Assembly (NCBI GenBank): GCA_937881155.1
Contig: CALGFI010000100.1
Location: 1 to 7,901, forward strand
Direction: 5' to 3'
DNA: 7,901 bases
DNA from: an uncultured bacterium
Lineage (GTDB): Bacteria > Actinomycetota > UBA4738 > HRBIN12
The notes under the pieces are model-generated. The model was given only the letters and a program-made list of their open reading frames with translations. It had not been told where the DNA came from and searched no databases. Numbering within the stretch: the first letter of the stretch is position 1; the number at the start of each line of letters is the position of its first letter. Both the position numbers and the translations under genes were made by a program. This document shows positions 1 through 4,046 of the stretch, piece by piece.

Positions 1-375
1 GACGGTATCCCGGACGTCGCGCGGGCGACGACGCCCGGGTGCTCCTTCCGGCGGCCTTGCCCCGACGCCGGGCCCTGGTGGTCGGGACTTCGGCGAGGTC
101 CCCTGCCTCGCCTGGCGCCGCCGATTCCGCTGTTCGACGGGCGGAGTAGTACCCCCTGTTCATTCAGGACAAACGCACCGCGTGGCAACCAGCGACCACG
201 AACGGTGCGCGGGCAGCGTCCGGCCGTGCCGGATGGGCACCCGAGCCGAGCGAGAGGGAGCCCCGGCGCCGAGGCGCCGGAGCTCCACAGTCGCGGAGGC
301 CAGTCCAGACGCAGGCGGTGGAGGGGCCACCGACTTTTGGGCAGGGGGCGGACCGGCCTCCCCGTTCGGGTTGAT
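1..375. other. Stretch without a recognisable gene
   Basis: No reading frame here gives a protein-like translation with a ribosome binding site. The stretch holds a SigF-type promoter on the minus strand (149-174, listed separately). Left of it are two hairpins that would lie in the RNA made from that promoter: arms 92-98 with 106-112 (7 bp), and arms 61-66 with 81-86 (6 bp). A further 6-bp hairpin has arms 316-321 and 327-332 and lies just past the stop of the 36-residue gene. It has no T-run on the minus side, so it is at best a weak terminator. Confidence 0.5.
149..174 (-). promoter_or_regulatory. SigF/SigB-type promoter firing leftwards
   Basis: On the minus strand, GTTT (-35, positions 174-171) is followed by a 16-nt spacer and GGGTAC (-10, positions 154-149). 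This matches the known GGTTT-N15-17-GGGTA pattern of actinobacterial SigF/SigB-type sigma factors, except that the base before GTTT is C rather than G. Transcription would start near 142 and leave the window to the left. Its target is not visible: no start codon with a convincing ribosome binding site is found between here and position 1. Confidence 0.6.
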
Positions 376-486
376 CTACGCCGTGTGGCGGCTCCTCGCT
401 GCCGCTCGATGCACGAACAGCGCCACGATGAGACGGGCGAGGGCACCGACGACGAGACCGGCGATCAGGCAGGCAAAAACGGCCAC
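376..486 (-). CDS. 36-residue membrane peptide, SigF-controlled
   Basis: A very short gene starting with GTG at 486. The start is chosen from an AAGGAG ribosome binding site at 501-496, nine bases upstream. A longer frame continues upstream to 708, but its extra part does not look protein-like. The peptide is almost entirely one hydrophobic helix (about residues 3-25) followed by a basic, Arg/His-rich tail, so it is probably an inner-membrane peptide with its tail in the cytoplasm. The core LIAGLVVGALARLIV resembles the first helix of GlsB/YeaQ/YmgE (transglycosylase-associated) stress proteins, which are normally about 80 residues, so this could be a mini-version or a remnant. A well-formed SigF-type promoter lies at 533-558, giving a leader of about 40 nt. 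The role is unknown. Promoter, binding site and hydrophobic frame together make it more likely real than not. Confidence 0.5.
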   Translation of the reverse strand: MAVFACLIAGLVVGALARLIVALFVHRAAARSRHTA

Positions 487-495
487 GGCCGGAAA

Positions 496-501
496 CTCCT
501 T
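496..501 (-). promoter_or_regulatory. Ribosome binding site for the 36-residue gene
   Basis: AAGGAG on the minus strand, nine bases before a GTG codon. This site decides the start of the small gene at 486. Confidence 0.5.
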
Positions 502-532
502 CCCCTTCCCCAGCCCGGAGATCCAGGCTTGC

Positions 533-558
533 GTACCCCCATCAGGGCGGGACAAACC
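533..558 (-). promoter_or_regulatory. SigF-type promoter of the 36-residue gene
   Basis: On the minus strand, GGTTT (558-554), a 15-nt spacer and GGGTAC (538-533). Both boxes match the actinobacterial SigF/SigB-type pattern exactly. The predicted start of transcription is near 525, and the AAGGAG site and GTG start follow within 40 nt. Confidence 0.7.
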
Positions 559-593
559 AAAACCCAAGCGATGCCCGGCGCCGGCTGGTTCCC

Positions 594-821
594 TCAGGCC
601 GGGAGCTTGTTCGTGCGGAACCGCCGCACGTTCAGCAGGTACGGGGTGGGCTGCGTGTGCTCCCAGCAGAGATCCCCCGTGTTGTAGACGGACAGCACCG
701 TCGGGCACGACCCCTCAGCGCACACGCGTCCCATGCCCCCACGCCGAGGTGCCTTGCTGGTGCCGCCGGGGAGCTTGCCGCGCAGCCAGAGCCTCGCTTC
801 GAGATCGACGGCTTCACCCAT
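594..821 (-). CDS. 75-residue Cys/His small protein, putative zinc-binding
   Basis: A small soluble protein with Cys34-x4-Cys39-x12-Cys52-x2-His55, a spacing that suits one zinc ion. The block around it (CPTVLSVYN, then CWEH) resembles a short zinc-ribbon-like motif I recall from many small, uncharacterised actinobacterial proteins. The N-terminal 30 residues are basic and probably disordered. ATG at 821 is chosen because a perfect SigF-type promoter (835-861) ends 13 bases before it, giving a leader of only about seven bases. There is no ribosome binding site, which is normal for near-leaderless actinobacterial messages. Met30, just before the cysteine block, is a possible alternative start. 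The gene lies 104 bases downstream of sigF on the same strand, so it may also receive read-through from the rsbW-sigF operon. Its function is unknown; nucleic-acid or protein binding is only an inference from the motif. Confidence 0.7.
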   Translation of the reverse strand: MGEAVDLEARLWLRGKLPGGTSKAPRRGGMGRVCAEGSCPTVLSVYNTGDLCWEHTQPTPYLLNVRRFRTNKLPA

Positions 822-834
822 GATGGGCGACGAC

Positions 835-861
835 GTACCCGGGGATCAGGGAGGCGAAACC
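835..861 (-). promoter_or_regulatory. SigF-type promoter of the Cys/His small protein
   Basis: On the minus strand, GGTTTC (861-856, core GGTTT 861-857) and, after 16 bases from GGTTT, GGGTAC (840-835). This is an essentially perfect match to the mycobacterial SigF consensus. It sits between sigF and the small gene, so SigF probably activates the gene right after its own. Confidence 0.75.
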
Positions 862-893
862 GACCCCGCGAACACTTTCTTCGAATCCCCGGG
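838..893. repeat. 9-bp perfect inverted repeat around a SigF promoter
   Basis: CCCGGGGAT at 838-846 and its exact reverse complement at 885-893, separated by 38 bases. One arm overlaps the -10 box and spacer of the promoter at 835-861, the other lies upstream of its -35 box. It could be an operator, a long-range hairpin at the end of the sigF message, or chance in GC-rich DNA. Confidence 0.5.
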
Positions 894-895
894 TG

Positions 896-911
896 CCGGG
901 ATGATTCCCGG
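896..911 (-). terminator. Weak hairpin after sigF
   Basis: A 6-bp stem (896-901 with 906-911) and a 4-base loop, beginning 15 bases after the sigF stop codon. No T-run follows on the minus strand, so at most it would slow or partly stop transcription. Confidence 0.25.
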
Positions 912-925
912 ATGGTCGGCCTGGA

Positions 926-1654
926 CTAGGTTTCCACGCGGCGCAAGGACCGAAGCGTTCTGGACAGCAACCGCGAGACGTGCATCTGGCTGATCCCGAG
1001 CTCCTGCGCGATCTCGCTCTGCGTGCGTTCCTCGAAGAAGCGCAGGTACAGGATGCGGCGTTCTCGCTCCGGCAGTCGGCGGATCAGCGGGCCCACGCTC
1101 TGCCAGCTCTCCAGGTTCTCGAACCTGTCATCCTTCGCGGCCAGCGTGTCCATCGGCGAGAAGTCGTCCCCGAACCCGGTCGGCGCGTCGAGCGAGTCGG
1201 CGGTGTACGCCCTCGACGCGTCGATCGCCTCGATGACGTCCTCCTCCGACGCGCCGACCTGCTGCGCTATCTCTCGGATGGTCGGCGACCGCCCCAACTC
1301 CTGGGTCAGCGACGCCATCACGCGCGTAACCCGAACGGCAAGCTCCTGGATGGGCCGTGGAACGCGAACGGCCCACCCCTTGTCGCGGAGGTGACGTTTC
1401 AGCTCGCCGATGATCGTGATCGTCGCGAACGTCGAGAACTTCACCTCGCGCTCCGGGTCGAGACGGTCGATCGCCTTGAGCAGCGCGAGCATCGCCACCT
1501 GTTCGAGATCCTCGAGAGTCTCGCCGCGCCCGGCGAACCTGCGTGCCAGGTACCGCGCGAGCGGCCGGTGTCGAACCAGGAGCTCCTCGCGCGCCTTCTG
1601 ATCGGGGAGCATTCCGAACAGCTGCGTGTCGCCGAGCTCGGAAACCGGGGTCAT
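926..1654 (-). CDS. sigF: RNA polymerase sigma factor, SigF/SigB family
   Basis: An alternative sigma factor of 242 residues that directs RNA polymerase to general-stress promoters. Region 2 is at about residues 30-100 (GRGETLEDLEQVA, KFSTFA, and a basic stretch ending WAVRVPRP), region 3 at about 105-160, and region 4 at about 190-240 with the helix-turn-helix SEIAQELGISQMHVSRLL. The QMHVSRLL ending and overall length match SigF of mycobacteria and SigB of Bacillus. The ATG at 1654 overlaps the rsbW stop codon as ATGA, so the two are translationally coupled, and AGGAAG lies about 12 bases upstream. The frame stays open far upstream across rsbW, but that extension is a shadow of rsbW. Its activity should be blocked by the RsbW encoded just before it. 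Five promoters of the kind this family recognises lie nearby. No such promoter is visible ahead of the rsbW-sigF operon, so autoregulation is not evident. Confidence 0.93.
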   Translation of the reverse strand: MTPVSELGDTQLFGMLPDQKAREELLVRHRPLARYLARRFAGRGETLEDLEQVAMLALLKAIDRLDPEREVKFSTFATITIIGELKRHLRDKGWAVRVPRPIQELAVRVTRVMASLTQELGRSPTIREIAQQVGASEEDVIEAIDASRAYTADSLDAPTGFGDDFSPMDTLAAKDDRFENLESWQSVGPLIRRLPERERRILYLRFFEERTQSEIAQELGISQMHVSRLLSRTLRSLRRVET

Positions 1655-2049
1655 CGCGTGTTCGTGCTTCCTAAGGCTCGTTTCGCCACTCGAACCGCGG
1701 GCACTCCATCCATTCGTTCCCACGCCACGTTGTCGGCGAGCCCCTGCAAAACCTGCGACGCGAGTGAATGCTCGACGCCGTCCGGTGGCCACCGCGGCAC
1801 GTCGGCGTTGGTGCTGCATGTCGCCTGAACGCCGACGGGGGTCGGCTCCAACCGCACCGTCAGCTCGGTTCCGCGCGCGATCAGCAACTGGGCACAGGCC
1901 TCGTCGACCGCGATGCGCAGGTCCTCGATCGCATCGATGGTCAGGTCGTTCCGTGCGGCGACGCTTCCCACCACCGTGCGGACTACGTGCAGGAACTCGG
2001 CCCGTGCGGGGACCGTGATCACAACGGTGTCCTGCGGATGCGCATGCAC
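1651..2049 (-). CDS. rsbW: Anti-sigma factor, RsbW/UsfX-like
   Basis: A 132-residue protein of the HATPase_c_2 (GHKL) fold that should bind and hold SigF inactive. The helix DLRIAVDEACAQLL (residues 43-56) is the family N-box. The Mg-binding Asn of active kinases is Gln54 here, and no clear glycine-rich G1 (DxGxG) or G2 loop can be seen. The C-terminal part (SQVLQGLADNVAW) aligns by eye with mycobacterial UsfX, which, as I recall it, also departs from the canonical N-box. It may therefore bind sigma without being an efficient kinase. The start is GTG at 2049, preceded by AGTATAGGCACGC and no ribosome binding site, so the message may be nearly leaderless. Its last base pairs overlap sigF (ATGA). 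It is divergent from the rsbV remnant and second RsbW-like gene on the plus strand. Confidence 0.88.
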   Translation of the reverse strand: MHAHPQDTVVITVPARAEFLHVVRTVVGSVAARNDLTIDAIEDLRIAVDEACAQLLIARGTELTVRLEPTPVGVQATCSTNADVPRWPPDGVEHSLASQVLQGLADNVAWERMDGVPAVRVAKRALGSTNTR

Positions 2050-2138
2050 GCGTGCCTATACTGACATCGCGCCGATCGCGACGTCCTGGCGAGGGATCTC
2101 GAGCAGCAGGTACGTCGGGACGACAAAGGGGCCCGAAG
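2050..2138. promoter_or_regulatory. Divergent promoter region, rsbW versus rsbV remnant
   Basis: This is the only non-coding gap between the two divergent sets of regulators. It contains TATACT at 2057-2062 on plus, a near-consensus -10 box, whose reverse complement AGTATA lies 7 bases before the rsbW GTG. Either strand could use it. I see no convincing -35 box and no SigF-type promoter, so the region looks like housekeeping control. Confidence 0.35.
2125..2131 (+). promoter_or_regulatory. Orphan ribosome binding site before the rsbV remnant
   Basis: AAAGGGG seven bases upstream of GTC at 2139. The spacing fits a start codon exactly there, but the codon is GTC, one base from GTG. It marks where the ancestral gene probably began. 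Confidence 0.45.
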
Positions 2139-2240
2139 GTCGAACTCCGACTCAATACGCGGACCGAAAACGACTGGACGGTGCTCGAGGTGAGCGGCGA
2201 GCCGGACCTCCGCAGGGACGTCGCTGGGGCCGTCGGCTGA
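2139..2240 (+). pseudogene. Truncated rsbV (anti-anti-sigma, STAS) remnant
   Basis: The first 25 codons translate to VELRLNTRT...TVLEVSGEPDL, the typical first two beta strands of an RsbV/SpoIIAA-type STAS protein. After that only nine codons remain before TGA, whereas the family needs about 105-120 residues, including the DSSGL-type phosphorylation site, which is missing. The expected start position holds GTC behind a well-placed AAAGGGG, so the start codon also seems lost. An in-frame GTG at 2052 could give 62 residues, but its extra N-terminus is not STAS-like. The stop overlaps the next gene as TGATG, the arrangement expected of an intact rsbV-rsbW operon. The best reading is an internal deletion plus start-codon loss in a former rsbV. 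It cannot act as a phosphorylatable partner. Confidence 0.65.
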
Positions 2241-2617
2241 TGAGTGACGATCTGTTCGAGCTCCAGCTGCCGTCGCTGGCCGAGCATCTGGCCACCGCAA
2301 GGTCGTTCGCGGCCGCCGTCGCCAGGCACTATGACGTTGCGGGCGAGGCGGTGGAGGACCTCAAGATCGCCATCTCCGAGGCGTGCGTCGATGCGCTCGT
2401 CGCCGGTTCCGGGATCCGCTTGAGGGCGGAGGACGTCGGGCGCGCCGTCACGTTCGAGGTCGACGCGCCCGAGGCGCCCCAGACCCCGGAACAGGAGGCG
2501 CTCGACGAGTTGGGTGCGCCGGCCAGGCTCGAGCTCATCCGCTCGCTGTTCGCGGACGCGACGATCGAGAAGGACCACGGCAGGCGCGCCATCCGGTTTT
2601 CGTTGCCGATCGACTGA
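2240..2617 (+). CDS. RsbW-like ATPase-fold regulator, degenerate
   Basis: A 125-residue protein of the anti-sigma/serine kinase (HATPase_c_2) family. The N-terminal half is well conserved: PSLAEHLATARSFAAAVARH, then EDLKIAISEACVDALV, the N-box. The catalytic Asn is Asp51 here. The G1 motif expected after the next strand reads FEVDAPE instead of DxGxG, and no G2 loop is visible. ATP binding is therefore doubtful. It starts with ATG at 2240, overlapping the stop of the rsbV remnant (TGATG), with only a poor ribosome binding site, so it probably depended on translational coupling to rsbV. Loss of the rsbV start codon may have lowered its expression. It could be a second anti-sigma factor, a decoy for an anti-anti-sigma protein, or a decaying gene. 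Its codon use looks normal and the frame is intact, so it is probably still expressed. Confidence 0.8.
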   Translation: MSDDLFELQLPSLAEHLATARSFAAAVARHYDVAGEAVEDLKIAISEACVDALVAGSGIRLRAEDVGRAVTFEVDAPEAPQTPEQEALDELGAPARLELIRSLFADATIEKDHGRRAIRFSLPID

Positions 2618-2694
2618 GCGCGCCGTCTGTCCCAGCGCCATCCATGAGCCCCGTGATCGTCGTGCGCTACCCCGTCGCGTTCCGCGCTCGTTCC

Positions 2695-2720
2695 GCTTCG
2701 TTGCGGCTTCGCATGGGAAT
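2695..2720 (+). promoter_or_regulatory. Weak SigF-type promoter candidate for csbD
   Basis: GCTT at 2695-2698, a 16-nt spacer and GGGAAT at 2715-2720. The -10 box equals that of the stronger promoter at 3465-3491, but the -35 box fits only the loose GnnT form. Transcription would begin near 2727, ahead of the csbD ribosome binding site. CsbD is a known SigB-dependent protein in Bacillus, which makes the assignment plausible. Confidence 0.35.
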
Positions 2721-2727
2721 GCTCGCC

Positions 2728-2749
2728 CGTGTCGAACAGCGTGTCGAAC
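2728..2749 (+). repeat. Tandem 10-bp direct repeat in the csbD leader
   Basis: CGTGTCGAAC occurs at 2728-2737 and again at 2740-2749, a 12-base period, ending two bases before the csbD ribosome binding site. It could be a regulator site or an RNA element, or a chance duplication. Confidence 0.6.
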
Positions 2750-2751
2750 CG

Positions 2752-2758
2752 AAGGAGG
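2752..2758 (+). promoter_or_regulatory. Strong ribosome binding site of csbD
   Basis: AAGGAGG five bases before the ATG at 2764. This near-perfect site suggests high translation, as expected of an abundant stress protein. Confidence 0.85.
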
Positions 2759-2763
2759 CGACG

Positions 2764-2955
2764 ATGGGCGAGAAGGTCGACGAGACGAAGGGCCGGGCGA
2801 AAGAAGCCGCCGGCGACCTGACCGGCGACAAGGACCTGGAACGCGAGGGTCAGATGGATCAGGCCGGCGCGAAGGTCAAGAAGAACGCCGGTGCCGCCGT
2901 CGACAAGACGAAGGAAGCGGTCGACGACGTGATGGATCGCAACGACGACCGCTAG
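2764..2955 (+). CDS. CsbD-like general stress protein
   Basis: A 63-residue, highly charged, Lys/Asp/Glu/Ala-rich protein matching the CsbD family: KVDETKGRAKEAAGDLTGDKDLEREGQ near the N-terminus, followed by KVKKNAGAAVDKTKEAVDDV. The family is short, hydrophilic and probably disordered or helical. In Bacillus subtilis csbD is transcribed by SigB, and homologues rise under stress, though the biochemical role is unknown. ATG at 2764 is fixed by AAGGAGG at 2752-2758. A weak SigF-type promoter and a tandem repeat precede it. Its stop codon TAG (2953-2955) overlaps the stop codon of the convergent DUF6328 gene in the palindrome CTAG, and no terminator separates the two, so transcripts may run antisense into each other. 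Confidence 0.9.
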   Translation: MGEKVDETKGRAKEAAGDLTGDKDLEREGQMDQAGAKVKKNAGAAVDKTKEAVDDVMDRNDDR

Positions 2956-3455
2956 TCATCTGACCCGGATTCGTCCTCCAGCTGGCGACCCAGCGGCAGG
3001 ACGAACCACAGACCCGCGATGAGTGCGGCGGCCGCGGCGACCGTGGCCGCCGCGCCCGCCGTACCGAACAGGACATCGGCGATCACGAATGCCGCCCCGC
3101 ATATCGCGAGCGCCAGGAACGCGAGGCCTGTGATCGCCGTTCGGTTGGAGATCCGGAGCATCCGCTCCTTGTCGTAGCGACGCCACCGCAACCGGTGATA
3201 GGCCGGCGGCGTCATCAGGAACGCGGTCGAGGCGATCGTCGCGCAGAACGTCGCGAAGTAGACGTTCCGCTGCTGGTCGGTGAGGTCCCGGAACGTGCCG
3301 GTGAACGGGATCGTGAGCAGGAACGCGAACAGCACCTGCACTCCGGGGAGGGCGACACGAAGCTCGTTCAGCAGCTCGATCAGCTCGCGGTCGAGCCGTT
3401 CGTCCCGGCTCTCCTTCTTCCCGCGCGCTTGATCTTTCGGATCGCTGGCCGCCAT
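2952..3455 (-). CDS. DUF6328 family membrane protein
   Basis: A 167-residue integral membrane protein. A charged cytoplasmic N-terminus (residues 1-28) leads into the family signature ELLNELRVALPGVQVLFAFLL. About four membrane segments follow: roughly residues 38-53, 65-84, 107-130 and 134-155, then an acidic tail ending in ESGSDD. The motif PPAYHRLRWRR after the second segment is also typical of the family. The function is unknown. ATG at 3455 has no ribosome binding site, but a SigF-type promoter ends 12 bases upstream (3468-3493), implying a leader of about six bases, the same geometry as the Cys/His gene at 821. This promoter overlaps the one for the divergent small gene at 3530, so the two genes are probably stress-induced together or in competition. 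Confidence 0.88.
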   Translation of the reverse strand: MAASDPKDQARGKKESRDERLDRELIELLNELRVALPGVQVLFAFLLTIPFTGTFRDLTDQQRNVYFATFCATIASTAFLMTPPAYHRLRWRRYDKERMLRISNRTAITGLAFLALAICGAAFVIADVLFGTAGAAATVAAAAALIAGLWFVLPLGRQLEDESGSDD

Positions 3456-3464
3456 AGGGGTTCG

Positions 3465-3491
3465 GGTTTACCCGCATCTCGCTTCGGGAAT
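3465..3491 (+). promoter_or_regulatory. SigF-type promoter of the small-membrane-protein operon
   Basis: GGTTT at 3465-3469, a 16-nt spacer and GGGAAT at 3486-3491. The -10 box differs from GGGTAT in one base. Transcription would start near 3498, about 30 bases before the ATG at 3530, leaving room for the AGGAGG site. Confidence 0.65.
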
Positions 3492-3493
3492 CC
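3468..3493 (-). promoter_or_regulatory. SigF-type promoter of the DUF6328 gene
   Basis: On the minus strand, GGATT (3493-3489), a 15-nt spacer and GGGTAA (3473-3468). The -10 box is the mycobacterial SigF consensus; the -35 box has one mismatch. It overlaps the plus-strand promoter at 3465-3491 almost completely, so each -10 box overlays the -35 box of the other. Confidence 0.6.
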
Positions 3494-3518
3494 TCCGGTC
3501 GAGCGGGACACCGCTGAC

Positions 3519-3524
3519 AGGAGG
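3519..3524 (+). promoter_or_regulatory. Ribosome binding site of the 49-residue gene
   Basis: AGGAGG five bases before the ATG at 3530. It supports a gene that could otherwise be dismissed as too short. Confidence 0.8.
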
Positions 3525-3529
3525 AGCAG

Positions 3530-3679
3530 ATGAGCTACCAGGAGCACCACAGCCACGACGCCCCGCCCGAGGGCAGCGGCTACGTCGGCTACGCTGCGAT
3601 CAAGTACACGGCGATCGTAGTCATCGTGCTCGCCATCCTGGCGTTCGTCGCCTGGTACATCCTGCCGCGCGTCGGGTAA
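3530..3679 (+). CDS. 49-residue single-pass membrane protein
   Basis: A small protein with a His-rich hydrophilic N-terminus (QEHHSHDAPPEG, residues 4-15) and one membrane helix at about residues 25-45 (YTAIVVIVLAILAFVAWYIL), ending PRVG. The start is fixed by AGGAGG five bases upstream, and a SigF-type promoter precedes it. The gene for the GPGG-motif protein follows 51 bases later on the same strand, with a terminator after both, so the two probably form one stress-induced operon. Similar tiny one-helix proteins with YxAIKY before the helix are, as I recall, widespread in actinobacteria without known function. The His cluster could bind metal, but this is only a possibility. Confidence 0.75.
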   Translation: MSYQEHHSHDAPPEGSGYVGYAAIKYTAIVVIVLAILAFVAWYILPRVG

Positions 3680-3730
3680 CGCCGGCGAAGAAGTCCCCAG
3701 ACGTACCAGCTAACACGGAAGGGAGCACAG

Positions 3731-3913
3731 ATGCTTGCTGTCCTGATGCAGGCTGGCAACAACGGCGGAGCCGAGACACTGCTGTGGATCATCGCCGCGG
3801 TCCTTGTGATCGCCGGGATCGTCAACCTCATCCGCGGTGCCGTCGTCGCAGGAATCGTGCTGATCATCGTGGGGCTGTTGGTCGGCCCCGGCGGGGTCAG
3901 CATCTTCACATAA
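3731..3913 (+). CDS. GPGG-motif small membrane protein
   Basis: A 60-residue protein with two hydrophobic helices (about residues 17-34 and 37-51) joined by a short basic turn (NLIRG), ending in GPGGVSIFT. The C-terminal GPGG after the second helix, with the pattern IAGIVNLIRGxVxxGIVLIIVGLLVGPGG, is typical of an actinobacterial family named after this motif, whose function is unknown. The ATG at 3731 follows GGAAGGGAG with a five-base gap. It is likely co-transcribed with the 49-residue gene upstream, and the operon ends at the hairpin at 3951-3985. Confidence 0.82.
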   Translation: MLAVLMQAGNNGGAETLLWIIAAVLVIAGIVNLIRGAVVAGIVLIIVGLLVGPGGVSIFT

Positions 3914-3950
3914 CCGTTCTCAAGCGCGTAGCGCTGCGAACGTAGCGCGA

Positions 3951-3991
3951 GGCGAGGTCGCCGCCCTTCGGGCGGCGATCTCGCCGTTTCT
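3951..3991 (+). terminator. Strong hairpin terminator of the small-protein operon
   Basis: A 16-base stem, 3951-3966 with 3970-3985, all paired except one G-U wobble, closing on CTTCGG (a stable UUCG-type tip), followed by GTTTCT. It lies 38 bases after the GPGG gene and before the sensor phosphatase gene, insulating the two. There is no T-run on the minus side, so it works for plus-strand transcripts. Confidence 0.8.
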
Positions 3992-4046
3992 ATGCCGAGC
4001 GGAATGCCGGAGTTCGTCCAAGACCGCACGTACTACCCTGCGATGC

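Noticed and set aside
1..163. Minus-strand open frame starting ATG at 163 and running off the window
   Set aside because: No ribosome binding site; the ATG lies inside the spacer of the SigF-type promoter, upstream of the predicted transcript start; the translation is low-complexity Arg/Ala.
182..823. Long plus-strand open frames (213 and 160 codons) across 182-823
   Set aside because: The translations are Arg/Pro/Ser-rich and low in hydrophobic order, as expected of GC-rich shadow frames. They have no ribosome binding site and lie opposite two better-supported minus-strand genes.
880..898. tRNA-like T-loop sequence TTCGAATCCCCGGG, perhaps a tRNA end or attachment site
   Set aside because: No pairing T-stem partner on the 5' side and no anticodon or acceptor stem could be fitted; no integrase or other mobile-element sign nearby.
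926..2641. A 571-codon minus-strand frame containing sigF
   Set aside because: Only the last 242 codons resemble a protein family. The upstream part is another frame of rsbW and of the opposite-strand RsbW-like gene. The ATG at 1654 with ATGA overlap is the natural start.
3674..3679. GGGTAA as a SigF -10 box for the GPGG gene
   Set aside because: It is the end of the 49-residue gene (Gly codon and stop), and the -35 position reads GGTAC, a poor match. The operon promoter upstream explains expression.
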